Part shown: positions 46,447-55,268 of the stretch, in pieces
How positions within the stretch are numbered: the first letter of the stretch is position 1
How the letters are laid out: the number at the start of each line of letters is the position of its first letter
DNA from: Novosphingobium sp. JCM 18896
GTDB lineage: Bacteria; Pseudomonadota; Alphaproteobacteria; Sphingomonadales; Sphingomonadaceae
Length of the DNA: 64,000 nt
Direction of reading: 5' to 3'
NCBI RefSeq assembly: GCF_025938095.1
Contig: NZ_JAPCZF010000004.1
Span: 186,001 to 250,000 of the forward strand
Notes under the pieces: generated by a model
Databases searched by the model: none
The model's input: only the letters and a program-made list of their open reading frames with translations
Told to the model about the DNA's origin: nothing
Position numbers and translations under genes: made by a program

Positions 46447-47340
46447 TCAAACCGCCTTCATCAGCCCCGGTACCTGCAACAGCAGTTCGCGCGCGAGGAA
46501 GCCCAGCGGGCCGATCTCAACCGCGCAGCGGCGGCCGGCCTCGCCGTGGAGCCACGAGGCCCAGAGCGCGGCCTCGAGCGGCGGCGCGCCGCGCGCGGCC
46601 AGCCCCGCGGCGATGCCGGCGAGGACGTCGCCCGAGCCGCCCGTCGCGAGGCCGACGCCGCCGCCGGCATAGGCGAACAGCGCGCCATCGCGGTCGGCGA
46701 CGAAGCTGGTCGAGCCCTTGAGCGTCACCACCGCGCCGAAGGTTCTCGCCGCACGGCGCACAGCGGCGGAGCGATCGGCCTCGATCTCGGCGGCATCGCA
46801 GGCGAGCATCGCCGCCATCTCGCCGATGTGCGGGGTCAGGATCGCCGGATTCTTGCGCGCCGCCAGCGCCGGCGCGCGCGACGGCAGCTCCATCAGCGCC
46901 GCGGCATCGACCACCAGCGCGAGATCGTCGTCGGCTTCGAGCAGCCGGTCCAGCGCCGCGCCCGCCGCCTTGGCGCCGCTCATCGCCGGGCCGACGACCA
47001 CGGCATCGCTGCGCGCGATGAAGTCGTCGAGCCCTTCGTGCAGACAGGCGATCTCGCCTTCGTGGTCCTCGTCGATCGGGAAGACCGCGATCTCGGGCAT
47101 GGCGATCCCGAGCGCCAGCGCCGTGCTGCGCGCGGTCGCGACCTGGACCTTGCCCGCGCCGGCGCGCAACGCCGCCTCGGCGGTCAGCAGCAGGCCGCCG
47201 GGCACGCGCGCGCAGCCGCCGATGATGAAGACGCGGCCGCGCGCGTTCTTGTCGGCGTGGTGGTCGGGATCGGGCAGGGGATGGTCGCGCAGCCAGTTGC
47301 TGTCGAGCGGCGTCGCGGCGGGCGCGATCGGTTCACCCAC
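46447..47340 (-). CDS. nnrD: ADP-dependent NAD(P)H-hydrate dehydratase
   Basis: This 297-residue ribokinase-like enzyme repairs hydrated NADH and NADPH. GGSGDVLAGIAAGL (from 234) is the signature loop, and ILTPHIGEMAAML the other conserved block. Many bacteria fuse it to the epimerase NnrE; this one has only the dehydratase half. Its start overlaps the histidine phosphatase stop by 8 bases, so they are co-expressed. Confidence 0.9.
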   Translation of the reverse strand: MGEPIAPAATPLDSNWLRDHPLPDPDHHADKNARGRVFIIGGCARVPGGLLLTAEAALRAGAGKVQVATARSTALALGIAMPEIAVFPIDEDHEGEIACLHEGLDDFIARSDAVVVGPAMSGAKAAGAALDRLLEADDDLALVVDAAALMELPSRAPALAARKNPAILTPHIGEMAAMLACDAAEIEADRSAAVRRAARTFGAVVTLKGSTSFVADRDGALFAYAGGGVGLATGGSGDVLAGIAAGLAARGAPPLEAALWASWLHGEAGRRCAVEIGPLGFLARELLLQVPGLMKAV

Positions 47341-48097
47341 GCGCCGCGACCATCTGGTCGGGCTCGGCCGTGACGGGGGTATCGTCCTCTTCGAGCGGAG
47401 CCGTGACGTTGTAGCGCGACAGCATCAGCCCGCCGTCGCGCCCAGCCGCGGGATCGAAGCTGTATTCGGTGATCGCGCAGTTGGCGACATCGCCCTGCTT
47501 GTCGATCGCGAGGATCTCGGCCTCGGTCAGGTTCTCGATGACGTAGCGCAGGCACAGCACGACGACCTGGTGTGCGACGATCATCACGCGGCGGCCGCCA
47601 TAGTGAAGCGAGACCGTGTCCATCAGCGCGCGCAGGCGGAAGATCACGTCGGTCCAGGCCTCGCCGCCGGGCGGGCGGTGGTAGAACTTGCCGAGCAGCT
47701 TGCGGAACTCGGCCTGGTCGGGCTGGAACTCGTGGATGCCCGCCACGGTCAGCCCGTCGAGCACACCGAATTCCTTCTCGCGCAGCCGCTCGTCGAGGCA
47801 GATCTTCTCGTCGGCGGGGCAGCCGCCGGCCGCACGGAAGATCTCCGCGGTCTGGACCGCGCGGACATAGGGACTGGCGAGCAGGATCTCGGGGCGCTGC
47901 TCCTCGTGCCACGAGGCGAACCAGCGGCCGAGCGCCTGTGCCTGCTCGCGGCCGAGATCGGACAGCGGCACGTCGACGTCGCGACTGGTCAGGGCGATGC
48001 GCGCGAGACCGGCCTCGGTGGCCGCATCGCGCGCGACGTTGCCCGCGCTCTGGCCGTGGCGCACGATCCACAAGGTGGAGGGCCAGCGCGGGGTCAT
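47333..48097 (-). CDS. Histidine phosphatase family protein
   Basis: The 254-residue protein has the catalytic RHG motif at residues 13-15 (WIVRHGQSAGN) and a second active-site histidine in MIVAHQVVVL, the phosphoglycerate-mutase-like layout. It may dephosphorylate a small metabolite; the exact substrate is unknown. It overlaps nnrD downstream, but no link to NAD(P)H repair is established. It lies downstream of the broken host-attachment gene. Confidence 0.87.
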   Translation of the reverse strand: MTPRWPSTLWIVRHGQSAGNVARDAATEAGLARIALTSRDVDVPLSDLGREQAQALGRWFASWHEEQRPEILLASPYVRAVQTAEIFRAAGGCPADEKICLDERLREKEFGVLDGLTVAGIHEFQPDQAEFRKLLGKFYHRPPGGEAWTDVIFRLRALMDTVSLHYGGRRVMIVAHQVVVLCLRYVIENLTEAEILAIDKQGDVANCAITEYSFDPAAGRDGGLMLSRYNVTAPLEEDDTPVTAEPDQMVAARG

Positions 48098-48161
48098 GCC
48101 TGTCGGTTTCGAAGTTGGGTCATGCGAGGGAAACGGCCGCCGCAGCGGCCGGTTCCGCCGG

Positions 48162-48566
48162 TCACGCGGCCGCTATGACCTTGACGATCTGCGGGGCGGG
48201 CATGTTCGTCACCTGCTTGTCGAGTTCGCCGAGCAGCGCCGCCTGGGTTTCCTTGTGGTAGTGCTTGCGCATCTCGCCGAGCGTGTTGGGGTCGGCGACG
48301 ATCAGCAGGCTCTCGATCTCGCGCTGGAGCACCTGGCCGTTGAGTCAGCCGGCCACCCCGGCGGCATGGGCGAACTTGGCCATGGGCTCGGTCGCGGCAT
48401 TGTCGGCCAGGTCCTGGTGGCGCACGCCCGCGCTGTAGTTGGTTTCCGCGATCTCAGGTTCGCCCTGGAATTCGAGCACGGGCTCGGCGGCGGTGCCGGT
48501 GTTGCGCATCAGCAGGAAGCGCTCACCGTCGACGATGGCGACGTGGGTCTCGGCGGGCAGTTTCAT
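48162..48566 (-). pseudogene. Host-attachment family protein, interrupted by one TGA
   Basis: The frame from ATG 48566 down to TGA 48162-48164 would encode 134 residues of the family annotated as required for attachment to host cells (PF10116-like): THVAIVDGERFLL at the start and DPNTLGEMRKHYHKETQAAL in the second half. One in-frame TGA at 48345-48347 interrupts it after FAHAAGVAG; the frame then resumes with LNGQVLQREIESLL. Relatives have tryptophan at this spot (..WLN..), so a single TGG to TGA change explains it. It has a good ribosome site (AGGAGATCGCC) and otherwise intact coding. Sequencing error is possible. Confidence 0.7.
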
Positions 48567-48673
48567 GGGCGATCTCCTCTTGTCCAAGGGACACAACGGC
48601 GCGGCGAAGGCCGGGTGCCGACGCCGCCCACGAAGCGCGCGCCATTCCGGACGAACCGTCGATCGGCGAATCG

Positions 48674-50041
48674 TCAGGGCCGGTCTGCGCGGCTCCGGTC
48701 GCTGCGCGCGAGCCGCGTGTCGCCGCCGAGCCGGTCGCGCGCGTAGACGTCGTCGCGGAAGGCGATGCGGCCGCCTTCGGGCATGGCGGTCAGGTAGGTG
48801 ATGTAGACCGGCACCAGTTCGGGCAATGCCAGTCGCTGCTCGGGATCGCCGCGCGGGCGGCGCGGCAGCGGGCGGTTCATCAGCCAGCGGCCGAGCCGCG
48901 GCGCATCTTCCAGCCGCACGCAGCCCGAGGAGAATTGCCGCGCGTCCTTGCGCAGCAGGTCCTTGTCGGGGGTGTCGTGCAGGTAGATGCCCTGTTCGTT
49001 GGGGAACATGAACTTCACCGTCCCCATGAAATTGCTGCCACCGGGAAGCTGGCGCACGCGCGGCGGCGCGCCGTCGCCGGCCTCGACCGCGCGCCAGTCG
49101 ATCCGCGTCGGGTCGATCGGCCGGGCCTGATCGGTCCAGTCGGACATGACCTGATAGCCACCGCTGCTCAGATAGCCGGGGCCCTTGGTGTTGACGTTCC
49201 AGGCGACGCGGCTGCGAACCAGGTCGGGCGGCACGTTCCAATAGGGATTGATCACGGCATAGCGGATGTAGCCGGCCATCGTCGGCGTCTGCATCGCTTC
49301 CTCGGGCTTGCCGACGACGACCCGCATGGTCGCCGCGGGGCGACCGTCCTGATACATCCACAGGCGCGCGCTGGCCGTATCAACCAGCACGTAGCGGCGC
49401 GCCGGATTGGCGGGGATCGCACGCAGCCGATCGAGGTTCAGCGCGATCTGGCTGCGTTGCTGTTCGCTCAGGTTGTCATCGTCGAGCGCCTTGCGCAGCG
49501 GCGCATAGAGCGGGTGCATCCAGGCCATCGTGCGGACGTGGGTCTCGAGCGAGCCCGCGCGGGCCGCGGTCTGCAGCGCGCTGGTGGCCGTGGGCAGGGC
49601 AGGGCGCAGCGCCTCGCTTTCGTAGATCATCGCCGCGCGCTTGCCCGAGCGCAGCGCCTTCACATAGGCGACATAGCTATTGGATGCGGCGATCTCGGCC
49701 TTGGCGACATCCTCCGCCGAACCGCCACGCGCGGCATCGAGTGCGCGTTCGAGCGCCGAGGCCTTGACCTTGCCCGGGCGGATGCGGTCGCGCTCGGCGC
49801 TTTGCAACTGGTCGAGAAGCAGCCGTGCCGCCGGAGCCGCGCCGTCCGCCGCGACCCAAAGCGGCCGATTGCCGCGCGCCGCATAGAAGCCGCGCAAGTC
49901 CGAACCCGCGCGCTCGGCGATCTCGGCGCGCAGCGCGGCCGATGCGCTCGGTGCGGTGGGGGCGGGCTTGGCCAGGAGCGGGGCGGCGCCGGTCGGAACC
50001 AGCGCCGCCGCGCCCAGCACGAGCAGAATCCCGCGCGTCAC
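48674..50041 (-). CDS. L,D-transpeptidase (YkuD/YcbB-type)
   Basis: This 455-residue periplasmic enzyme forms 3-3 cross-links in peptidoglycan, or attaches proteins to it. It has a signal peptide, a long helical N-terminal scaffold domain, and a C-terminal YkuD domain with the catalytic block SSGCVRL; the nucleophile is Cys374. The large scaffold fits the YcbB (LdtD) group. Such enzymes bypass beta-lactam-inhibited transpeptidases. It lies two bases after the glycine-zipper lipoprotein gene. Confidence 0.9.
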   Translation of the reverse strand: MTRGILLVLGAAALVPTGAAPLLAKPAPTAPSASAALRAEIAERAGSDLRGFYAARGNRPLWVAADGAAPAARLLLDQLQSAERDRIRPGKVKASALERALDAARGGSAEDVAKAEIAASNSYVAYVKALRSGKRAAMIYESEALRPALPTATSALQTAARAGSLETHVRTMAWMHPLYAPLRKALDDDNLSEQQRSQIALNLDRLRAIPANPARRYVLVDTASARLWMYQDGRPAATMRVVVGKPEEAMQTPTMAGYIRYAVINPYWNVPPDLVRSRVAWNVNTKGPGYLSSGGYQVMSDWTDQARPIDPTRIDWRAVEAGDGAPPRVRQLPGGSNFMGTVKFMFPNEQGIYLHDTPDKDLLRKDARQFSSGCVRLEDAPRLGRWLMNRPLPRRPRGDPEQRLALPELVPVYITYLTAMPEGGRIAFRDDVYARDRLGGDTRLARSDRSRADRP

Positions 50042-50043
50042 GC

Positions 50044-50454
50044 TCAGCCGCGTTCGCCGCGACGGTAGGGGCGCTCGATCGTGCGGGCGGCGCCCGGCTC
50101 GCCCTCGTAGTAGCGGCCTTCGCGGATATAGCCGTCGGCGCAGCCGTCGTTGTTGGCATCGGCCCAGACCGCGCCGGCAAGGCCGCCCACGGCCGCGCCG
50201 ACCAGCGCGCCGCCGAGAACGCTGATGCCGCCGGTCACCGCGCCGAGCGCCGCGCCGCCGGCACCGCCCACGGCCGCGCCGGTCAGCGCCGTCCCGCCGA
50301 CCGAGCGGCAGTCGCGCGGAGCGGCCGCGGCGGCGGTGTAGTCGGGCGCGGTGGGGACAGGTTCGGCGCTCGCGAGCGCGCTGTCATTGGTCGAGGCACA
50401 GGCGGCCAGCGGCAGGGAGGCTGCGGCCAGAAGCATCAAAACGGAAGGTTTCAC
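50044..50454 (-). CDS. Glycine-zipper lipoprotein
   Basis: This 136-residue protein has a lipoprotein signal with lipobox LAAC (Cys about residue 19) and a glycine-zipper stretch at about 55-100 (GGAGGAALGAVTGG, GGALVGAAVGGLAG), of the YMGG-like or Rickettsia 17 kDa-like kind. A polar, tyrosine- and arginine-rich tail follows. It should sit in the outer membrane and may oligomerise. It precedes the L,D-transpeptidase in the same operon, suggesting an envelope role. Confidence 0.82.
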   Translation of the reverse strand: MKPSVLMLLAAASLPLAACASTNDSALASAEPVPTAPDYTAAAAAPRDCRSVGGTALTGAAVGGAGGAALGAVTGGISVLGGALVGAAVGGLAGAVWADANNDGCADGYIREGRYYEGEPGAARTIERPYRRGERG

Positions 50455-50599
50455 GGTCCATCTCCTTCAGGCTTCGCGCGGCCAGCCTTTCGCCGTTCCG
50501 CCGAAACGTTTCCCCCGCGAGGCAAACGCCGGAACTTCGGCGCTGTTCCGAAGGGTGCCACGGCTCGGCGCGCGTGAAATTCGGTTAACCGTGTGGGGA

Positions 50600-50710
50600 A
50601 ACTCACAGACCCGCCGCCTGGGCGCGGCCTAGACGGGCTGCGGCTCAACGATTGCGACCCGTTGATAGAGCCGCAACCTCGAGCCCCCGCTTCGGCGGGG
50701 GCATCTTTTT
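50600..50710 (+). ncRNA. Candidate structured small RNA with its own terminator
   Basis: TGCGGCTC (50639-50646) pairs exactly with GAGCCGCA (50668-50675), and AACG (50647-50650) with CGTT (50660-50663), giving an interrupted hairpin. A strong terminator stem follows at 50683-50702. No protein gene on the plus strand ends here, so the terminator must belong to a short transcript that begins in this gap. The 5' end is a guess. It could also be a leader or attenuator of the 86-residue gene. Confidence 0.45.
50683..50710 (+). terminator. Strong intrinsic terminator
   Basis: GCCCCCGC (50683-50690) and GCGGGGGC (50695-50702) form a perfect 8 bp stem with a TTCG tetraloop, followed by ATCTTTTT. This is a textbook terminator on the plus strand, in a gap with no upstream protein gene to end. 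Confidence 0.85.
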
Positions 50711-50790
50711 GCAAAAAGGATGGGCTTTTCGCGAAAGGGCTGGGAACCGGGCGAAAAGCGGCTAAGGGCGCGGCAGCAAGGGGACCGCGC

Positions 50791-51051
50791 ATGGATTTCG
50801 ACGATCAGCTCCGCCGCTATTTCGCCACGACCGACCTGACCACCGTCCCGCCCGAGGCGCTGGCGACCGGGGTCGAGAAGATGCGCGTCGACTTCGGCAT
50901 GGAAAAGGACCGCGCGCGGCGCTTCGCGCTGTGGACCCTGCTGCACATGTTCGGCGCCGCGCCCGATCTCGACGTCGCCTTCGAGGAGGCCGCCGACCGC
51001 GACGCGGCGCGCGATTTCATGGAGATGATGGAGCGCGCGGCGGGGGAATAA
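50791..51051 (+). CDS. Small conserved cytoplasmic protein, unknown function
   Basis: This 86-residue acidic, helical protein starts at ATG 50791. It looks soluble, with the N-terminus DFDDQLRRYFATTDL and a helix-rich remainder. I recognise no named family. GCAAGGGGACC lies upstream as a weak ribosome site. The frame further upstream to 50593 runs through the terminator hairpin and is not coding. Confidence 0.65.
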   Translation: MDFDDQLRRYFATTDLTTVPPEALATGVEKMRVDFGMEKDRARRFALWTLLHMFGAAPDLDVAFEEAADRDAARDFMEMMERAAGE

Positions 51052-51080
51052 CCTTTCCTCACATCGCCTGACAAAACCAC

Positions 51081-51185
51081 GGTCATCCCCGCGAAGGCGG
51101 GGATCCATCACCTGGGCCTTCGTATTGCACCGCCGTGCCTTCCGAGAGCATCGGAGTTGGATCCCCGCCTTCGCGGGGATGACGG
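51081..51185. repeat. Intergenic palindrome, family B (copy 2)
   Basis: The arms 51081-51108 and 51158-51185 are inverted near-copies built on TCATCCCCGCGAAGGCGGGG. They closely match the right arm of the element at 46291. It lies between the convergent ends of the 86-residue gene and the Gre-like gene. Confidence 0.8.
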
Positions 51186-51192
51186 ATAGAGG

Positions 51193-51675
51193 CTAGGACA
51201 ACGTAGGGGCGGCTATGCCCATCACCTCGATCGCATCCTCGCGGTCGTTGAACTCGACGAACTCCCCCGCCTCCGCACCGATCATCGCGCGGGCGAGCGG
51301 GGCGGTCCAGCTGACCAGACCCGCCGCCGGATCGGCCTCGTCGTCGCCGACGATCGAAAGTTCGCGCGTCTTGCCGGCGAGCTTGAAGGTCACCGTCGTG
51401 CCGATCTCGACCGTATCGCCATCGGGCGTGGGCGCGAGCTCGGCGGTGATCTGGCGGGTCTGCCAATAGCGCAGGTCGCGCTTGGCCGCTTTGATCTCGC
51501 TCTCCTCGGCACTCTCGGCCTCAAGCTGCGCGATCCGGGCTTCGAGTTCCACCACCCTCTCGCCGATCAGCCGCAGCCCGCGCGGCGTGACCAGGTTGGG
51601 GCCGGGCGGGATCGGGATCTCGAACTTGGGTTCCAGATGTTCTTCGTCGCCTTCGCGGCGAAACGCTACGCTCAT
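51193..51675 (-). CDS. GreA/GreB-family elongation factor
   Basis: The 160-residue protein has a coiled-coil N-terminal part (about 30-75) and a C-terminal FKBP-like domain (about 85-155, with VEIGTTVTFKLAG), which is the Gre layout. Gre factors enter the RNA polymerase secondary channel and rescue backtracked complexes. The N-terminus is divergent from classic GreA, so it could be a Rnk-like or alternative secondary-channel factor. It is followed closely upstream on the same strand by the ABC-F gene. Confidence 0.78.
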   Translation of the reverse strand: MSVAFRREGDEEHLEPKFEIPIPPGPNLVTPRGLRLIGERVVELEARIAQLEAESAEESEIKAAKRDLRYWQTRQITAELAPTPDGDTVEIGTTVTFKLAGKTRELSIVGDDEADPAAGLVSWTAPLARAMIGAEAGEFVEFNDREDAIEVMGIAAPTLS

Positions 51676-51685
51676 CGCATGTCTC

Positions 51686-53572
51686 CTATGCGTTGAACGC
51701 TTCGATCGCCTCGTTGGCTTCCAGCCACTTGGCCTCGGCCTCGCCGATCGAGTCCTCGACCTGGGCGCGACGCTTCATCAGGTCGGTCATGGTCAGCTTG
51801 GCCAAGGTCTTGTCGGCCGAAGCCGGATCGAACATCGCCTGGTCGATCAGCTTGCGCTGCGCCGCCAGCTTTTCGAGCTCGGTCTCGAGCGCCTTGGCCT
51901 GCTTGCGCAGCGCCTGGCTCTTCTCGCGCGCTTCGGCATTGGCCTTGCGCTGGTCCTTCTTGTTGACCCCGCGCGACGCTTCGCCGCCGCCGTCCTTCTT
52001 GAGCGAGGCCGGCTCCTTGGCGAGTACGAAGGCGATGTAGTCGTCGATCGAGCCGTCGAACTCCTTGGCAACGCCGCTGTCGACCAGCACCAGCCGGTCG
52101 GCGGTCATCTCGAGCATGTGGCGATCGTGGCTGACGATCACGACGGCGCCCGAATAGTCGTTGAGCGCCTGGATCAGCGCCTCGCGCGCGTCGACGTCGA
52201 GGTGGTTGGTCGGTTCGTCGAGGATCAGCATGTGCGGCGCGTCGCGCGTGATCAGCGCCAGCGCCAGCCGCGCGCGCTCGCCGCCCGACAGCTTGCCGAC
52301 CTCGGTCGTGGCCTTGTTGCCCGAGAAGCCGAAGCGACCGAGCTGGCCTCGCACCGCCGATTGCGTCGCGCCCTTCATCAGCTGGGTCATGTGCTGCAGC
52401 GGCGTCTCGCTGCGATCGAGTTCCTCGACCTGGTACTGGGTGAAGTAGCCGACGCGCATCTTGCCGCTGGCGTTCATCGCCCCGTCCATCGGCTTGAGCT
52501 GCGCGGCCAGCAGCCGGGCCAGCGTGGTCTTGCCGTTGCCGTTGCGGCCGAGCAGGGCGATGCGATCGTCGGGATCGAGCCGCAGGTTGAGCTTGGTCAG
52601 CACCGGCGTCTCGCTGTAGCCCACGCTTGCCATGTCGAGCGTGATCAGCGGCGGGCGCAGTTCGTCGGGATCGGGGAACTCGAAGGACAGCGAGGGATCG
52701 TCGATCAGTTCGGCGATCGGCTGGAGCTTGGCCAGCGCCTTCTGGCGTGACTGCGCCTGCTTGGCGGTCGAGGCGCGGGCCGAATTCTTGGCGATATAGG
52801 CCTGCAGGTGCTCGCGCTGCGCCTGCTGCTTGGCCTTGGCCGATGCGAGCTGCGCCTGGCGTTCCGCGCGCTGGCGCTCGAAGGCGTCGTAGCCGCCTGG
52901 ATAGAGCGTCAGCTTGCCGCCCGACAGGTGGAGGATGTTGTCGACCACGTTGTTGAGGAAGTCGCGCTCGTGGCTAACCAGCACGATCGTCGCGGGATAG
53001 GACTTGAGGAAGTCCTCGAGCCACAGCACGGCTTCGAGATCGAGGTGGTTCGACGGTTCGTCGAGCAGCAGCAGGTCGGGCTGCGAGAACAGCAGCGCGG
53101 CCAGGGCCACGCGCATGCGCCAGCCGCCCGAAAAGCTTTCGAGCGGGCGGTGCTGCGCCTCTTCGTCGAAGCCGAGGCCGACGAGGATGCGCGCCGCGCG
53201 CGACGGTGCCGAATGCGCGTCGATCGCTATCAGCCGCTCGTGGATCTCGCCGAGGTGGTGCGGATCCTCGCAGGTCTCGCTCTCGATCATCAGCGCCGCG
53301 CGCTCGGTATCGGCGGCGAGCACGGTCTCGAACGGGGTGGCATCGCCGCCCGGGGCTTCCTGCGCGATGTAGCCGAGCCGGCTGCCTCGGGGCATCGAGA
53401 CCACGCCGCTGTCGGGCTCGAGCATGCCGGCGATCACGCGCACCAAGGTGGACTTGCCCGCGCCGTTGCGGCCGATCAGGCCGACGCGACCCCGCGGCGG
53501 CAGCTTGGCGGTGGCGTCGTCGATGATCGTGCGTCCGCCGAGGCGAACCGTGATGCCGGAAAGGTTAAGCAT
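51686..53572 (-). CDS. ABC-F ATPase (Uup/YheS-like translation factor)
   Basis: This 628-residue protein has two ABC ATPase domains and no membrane segment. Walker A motifs are GRNGAGKST (34-42) and a second GRNGNGKTT; signature loops are SGGWRMR and SGGERAR. A basic linker and a Lys/Ala-rich coiled-coil C-terminus (about 550-625) fit the Uup or YheS group. ABC-F proteins act on the ribosome E site. The class as a whole includes antibiotic-protection factors, but this housekeeping-like sequence gives no sign of that. Confidence 0.92.
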   Translation of the reverse strand: MLNLSGITVRLGGRTIIDDATAKLPPRGRVGLIGRNGAGKSTLVRVIAGMLEPDSGVVSMPRGSRLGYIAQEAPGGDATPFETVLAADTERAALMIESETCEDPHHLGEIHERLIAIDAHSAPSRAARILVGLGFDEEAQHRPLESFSGGWRMRVALAALLFSQPDLLLLDEPSNHLDLEAVLWLEDFLKSYPATIVLVSHERDFLNNVVDNILHLSGGKLTLYPGGYDAFERQRAERQAQLASAKAKQQAQREHLQAYIAKNSARASTAKQAQSRQKALAKLQPIAELIDDPSLSFEFPDPDELRPPLITLDMASVGYSETPVLTKLNLRLDPDDRIALLGRNGNGKTTLARLLAAQLKPMDGAMNASGKMRVGYFTQYQVEELDRSETPLQHMTQLMKGATQSAVRGQLGRFGFSGNKATTEVGKLSGGERARLALALITRDAPHMLILDEPTNHLDVDAREALIQALNDYSGAVVIVSHDRHMLEMTADRLVLVDSGVAKEFDGSIDDYIAFVLAKEPASLKKDGGGEASRGVNKKDQRKANAEAREKSQALRKQAKALETELEKLAAQRKLIDQAMFDPASADKTLAKLTMTDLMKRRAQVEDSIGEAEAKWLEANEAIEAFNA

Positions 53573-53619
53573 GGCGCGCGCCTAGCAGGCGGCGCGCGCG
53601 ACCGGAAGCGGGGAAGATA

Positions 53620-53700
53620 CTAGCGGAAGAACACCAGCCACAGGATCAGGATGACGGGGATCGGAACGCCGACCAGCCAGAGAAGCAGAGCCTTGCCCAT
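53620..53700 (-). CDS. 26-residue hydrophobic membrane micropeptide
   Basis: On the minus strand, AAGGAG lies 7 bases before ATG 53700, and the frame encodes 26 residues, mostly one hydrophobic helix: MGKALLLWLVGVPIPVILIL followed by WLVFFR, then TAG. A basic residue at each end and a Pro-x-Pro kink in the middle are notable. I recall very similar short sequences in many proteobacteria, so it is probably a conserved small membrane protein of unknown role. It is too short for routine gene callers. Confidence 0.72.
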   Translation of the reverse strand: MGKALLLWLVGVPIPVILILWLVFFR

Positions 53701-53792
53701 GATGTAACTCCTTGATTTCGGTTTGGCAGGGAAACCACCGGCCTCGCCGAAGGTTGCTGAGGTCTCGTGCCGAACATGCAGGATTTGCCGCG

Positions 53793-54203
<411 letters not shown>

Positions 54204-54253
54204 CGCGCTAGTGTCACGCCGATGCGGCAGGTCGGGCGCGAAAGGAACGCGCG

Positions 54254-55186
54254 ATGAACCCGCCCAGCAGCCCCGCCGACCTCGAACGCATCAAGGAAGA
54301 GATCAGCGACGATTTCGACGAGGAGCTCGAGCTCGAACTCGAAGACGCGCGCCTCGAGGACGTCGCCGGGATCGACGATTTCGAGGAAGGGCTGGAACTG
54401 CCGCGCGGCCGCCGGCTCGATCGCCGCGCCTATTTCCGCGAGCTGTTCCGCCTGCAGCACGAACTCGTCCGCCTGCAGGACTGGGTCGTCCACCAGGGCC
54501 TGCGTGTCGTGGTGATCTTCGAAGGCCGCGATTCGGCGGGGAAGGGCGGGGCGATCAAGCGCATCACCCAGCGGCTCAACCCGCGCGTCTGCCGTGTCGC
54601 GGCGCTGCCGGCGCCAAACGAGCGCGAGCGTACGCAGTGGTATTTCCAGCGCTACGTCCAGCACCTGCCCGCCGCGGGCGAAATCGTGCTGTTCGACCGC
54701 TCGTGGTACAACCGCGCCGGCGTCGAGCGCGTGATGGGCTTCTGCAGCGAGGACGAGGTCGAGGAGTTCTTCCGCTCGGTCCCCGAATTCGAGCGCATGC
54801 TCGTGCGCTCGGGCATCGTCCTGATCAAATACTGGTTCTCGATCACCGACGAGGAACAGCAGTTCCGCTTCGCGTTGCGCATCCATGATCCGCTCAAGCA
54901 GTGGAAGCTCTCGCCGATGGACGTCGAATCGCGCCGCATGTGGGAGGACTACACGCGCGCCAAGGAAGCCATGCTCGAACGCACGCACATCCCCGAGGCG
55001 CCGTGGTGGGTGGTCGCCGCCGACGACAAGAAGCGCGCGCGGCTCAACTGCATCGCGCATCTGCTGTCGCAGTTCGACTTCAACGACGTGCCCAAGGCAC
55101 CGGTGATGCTGCCCGATCGGGTGCGGCACGACGACTACATCCGCCATCCCGTGCCGGACGAGATGTACGTGCCGGCGAAGTTCTGA
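54254..55186 (+). CDS. ppk2: Polyphosphate kinase 2
   Basis: PPK2 enzymes transfer phosphate between polyphosphate and nucleotides, usually making GTP or ATP from the diphosphate. The 310-residue product has the P-loop FEGRDSAGKGG (89-99) and the Walker B/lid motif FDRSWYNRAGVE (147-158), the usual PPK2 signatures. A very acidic N-terminal stretch (18-48) precedes the kinase domain. With the PiT transporter near it, it suggests local phosphate and polyphosphate handling. Confidence 0.93.
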   Translation: MNPPSSPADLERIKEEISDDFDEELELELEDARLEDVAGIDDFEEGLELPRGRRLDRRAYFRELFRLQHELVRLQDWVVHQGLRVVVIFEGRDSAGKGGAIKRITQRLNPRVCRVAALPAPNERERTQWYFQRYVQHLPAAGEIVLFDRSWYNRAGVERVMGFCSEDEVEEFFRSVPEFERMLVRSGIVLIKYWFSITDEEQQFRFALRIHDPLKQWKLSPMDVESRRMWEDYTRAKEAMLERTHIPEAPWWVVAADDKKRARLNCIAHLLSQFDFNDVPKAPVMLPDRVRHDDYIRHPVPDEMYVPAKF

Positions 55187-55268
55187 TGGGTCGCTAACGG
55201 AGCCAATTCTCTGGCGCCATTTCCTGCTGCGAGGCGTTGGTTTCCTGAACCCGGGAGATTTGCACGCC

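Larger units (their letters stand above)
50455..50790. other. Divergent intergenic region with candidate small RNA
   Basis: This 336-base gap separates the leftward glycine-zipper gene from the rightward 86-residue gene. It must hold both promoters. The middle part has two hairpins and a T-run on the plus strand, described separately. No coding region is convincing here. Confidence 0.5.

Noticed and set aside
48135..48150. GGCCGC-type hairpin after the host-attachment pseudogene
   Set aside because: A 6 bp GC stem without a proper T-run (only GTTTCC on the minus strand); too weak to call a terminator.
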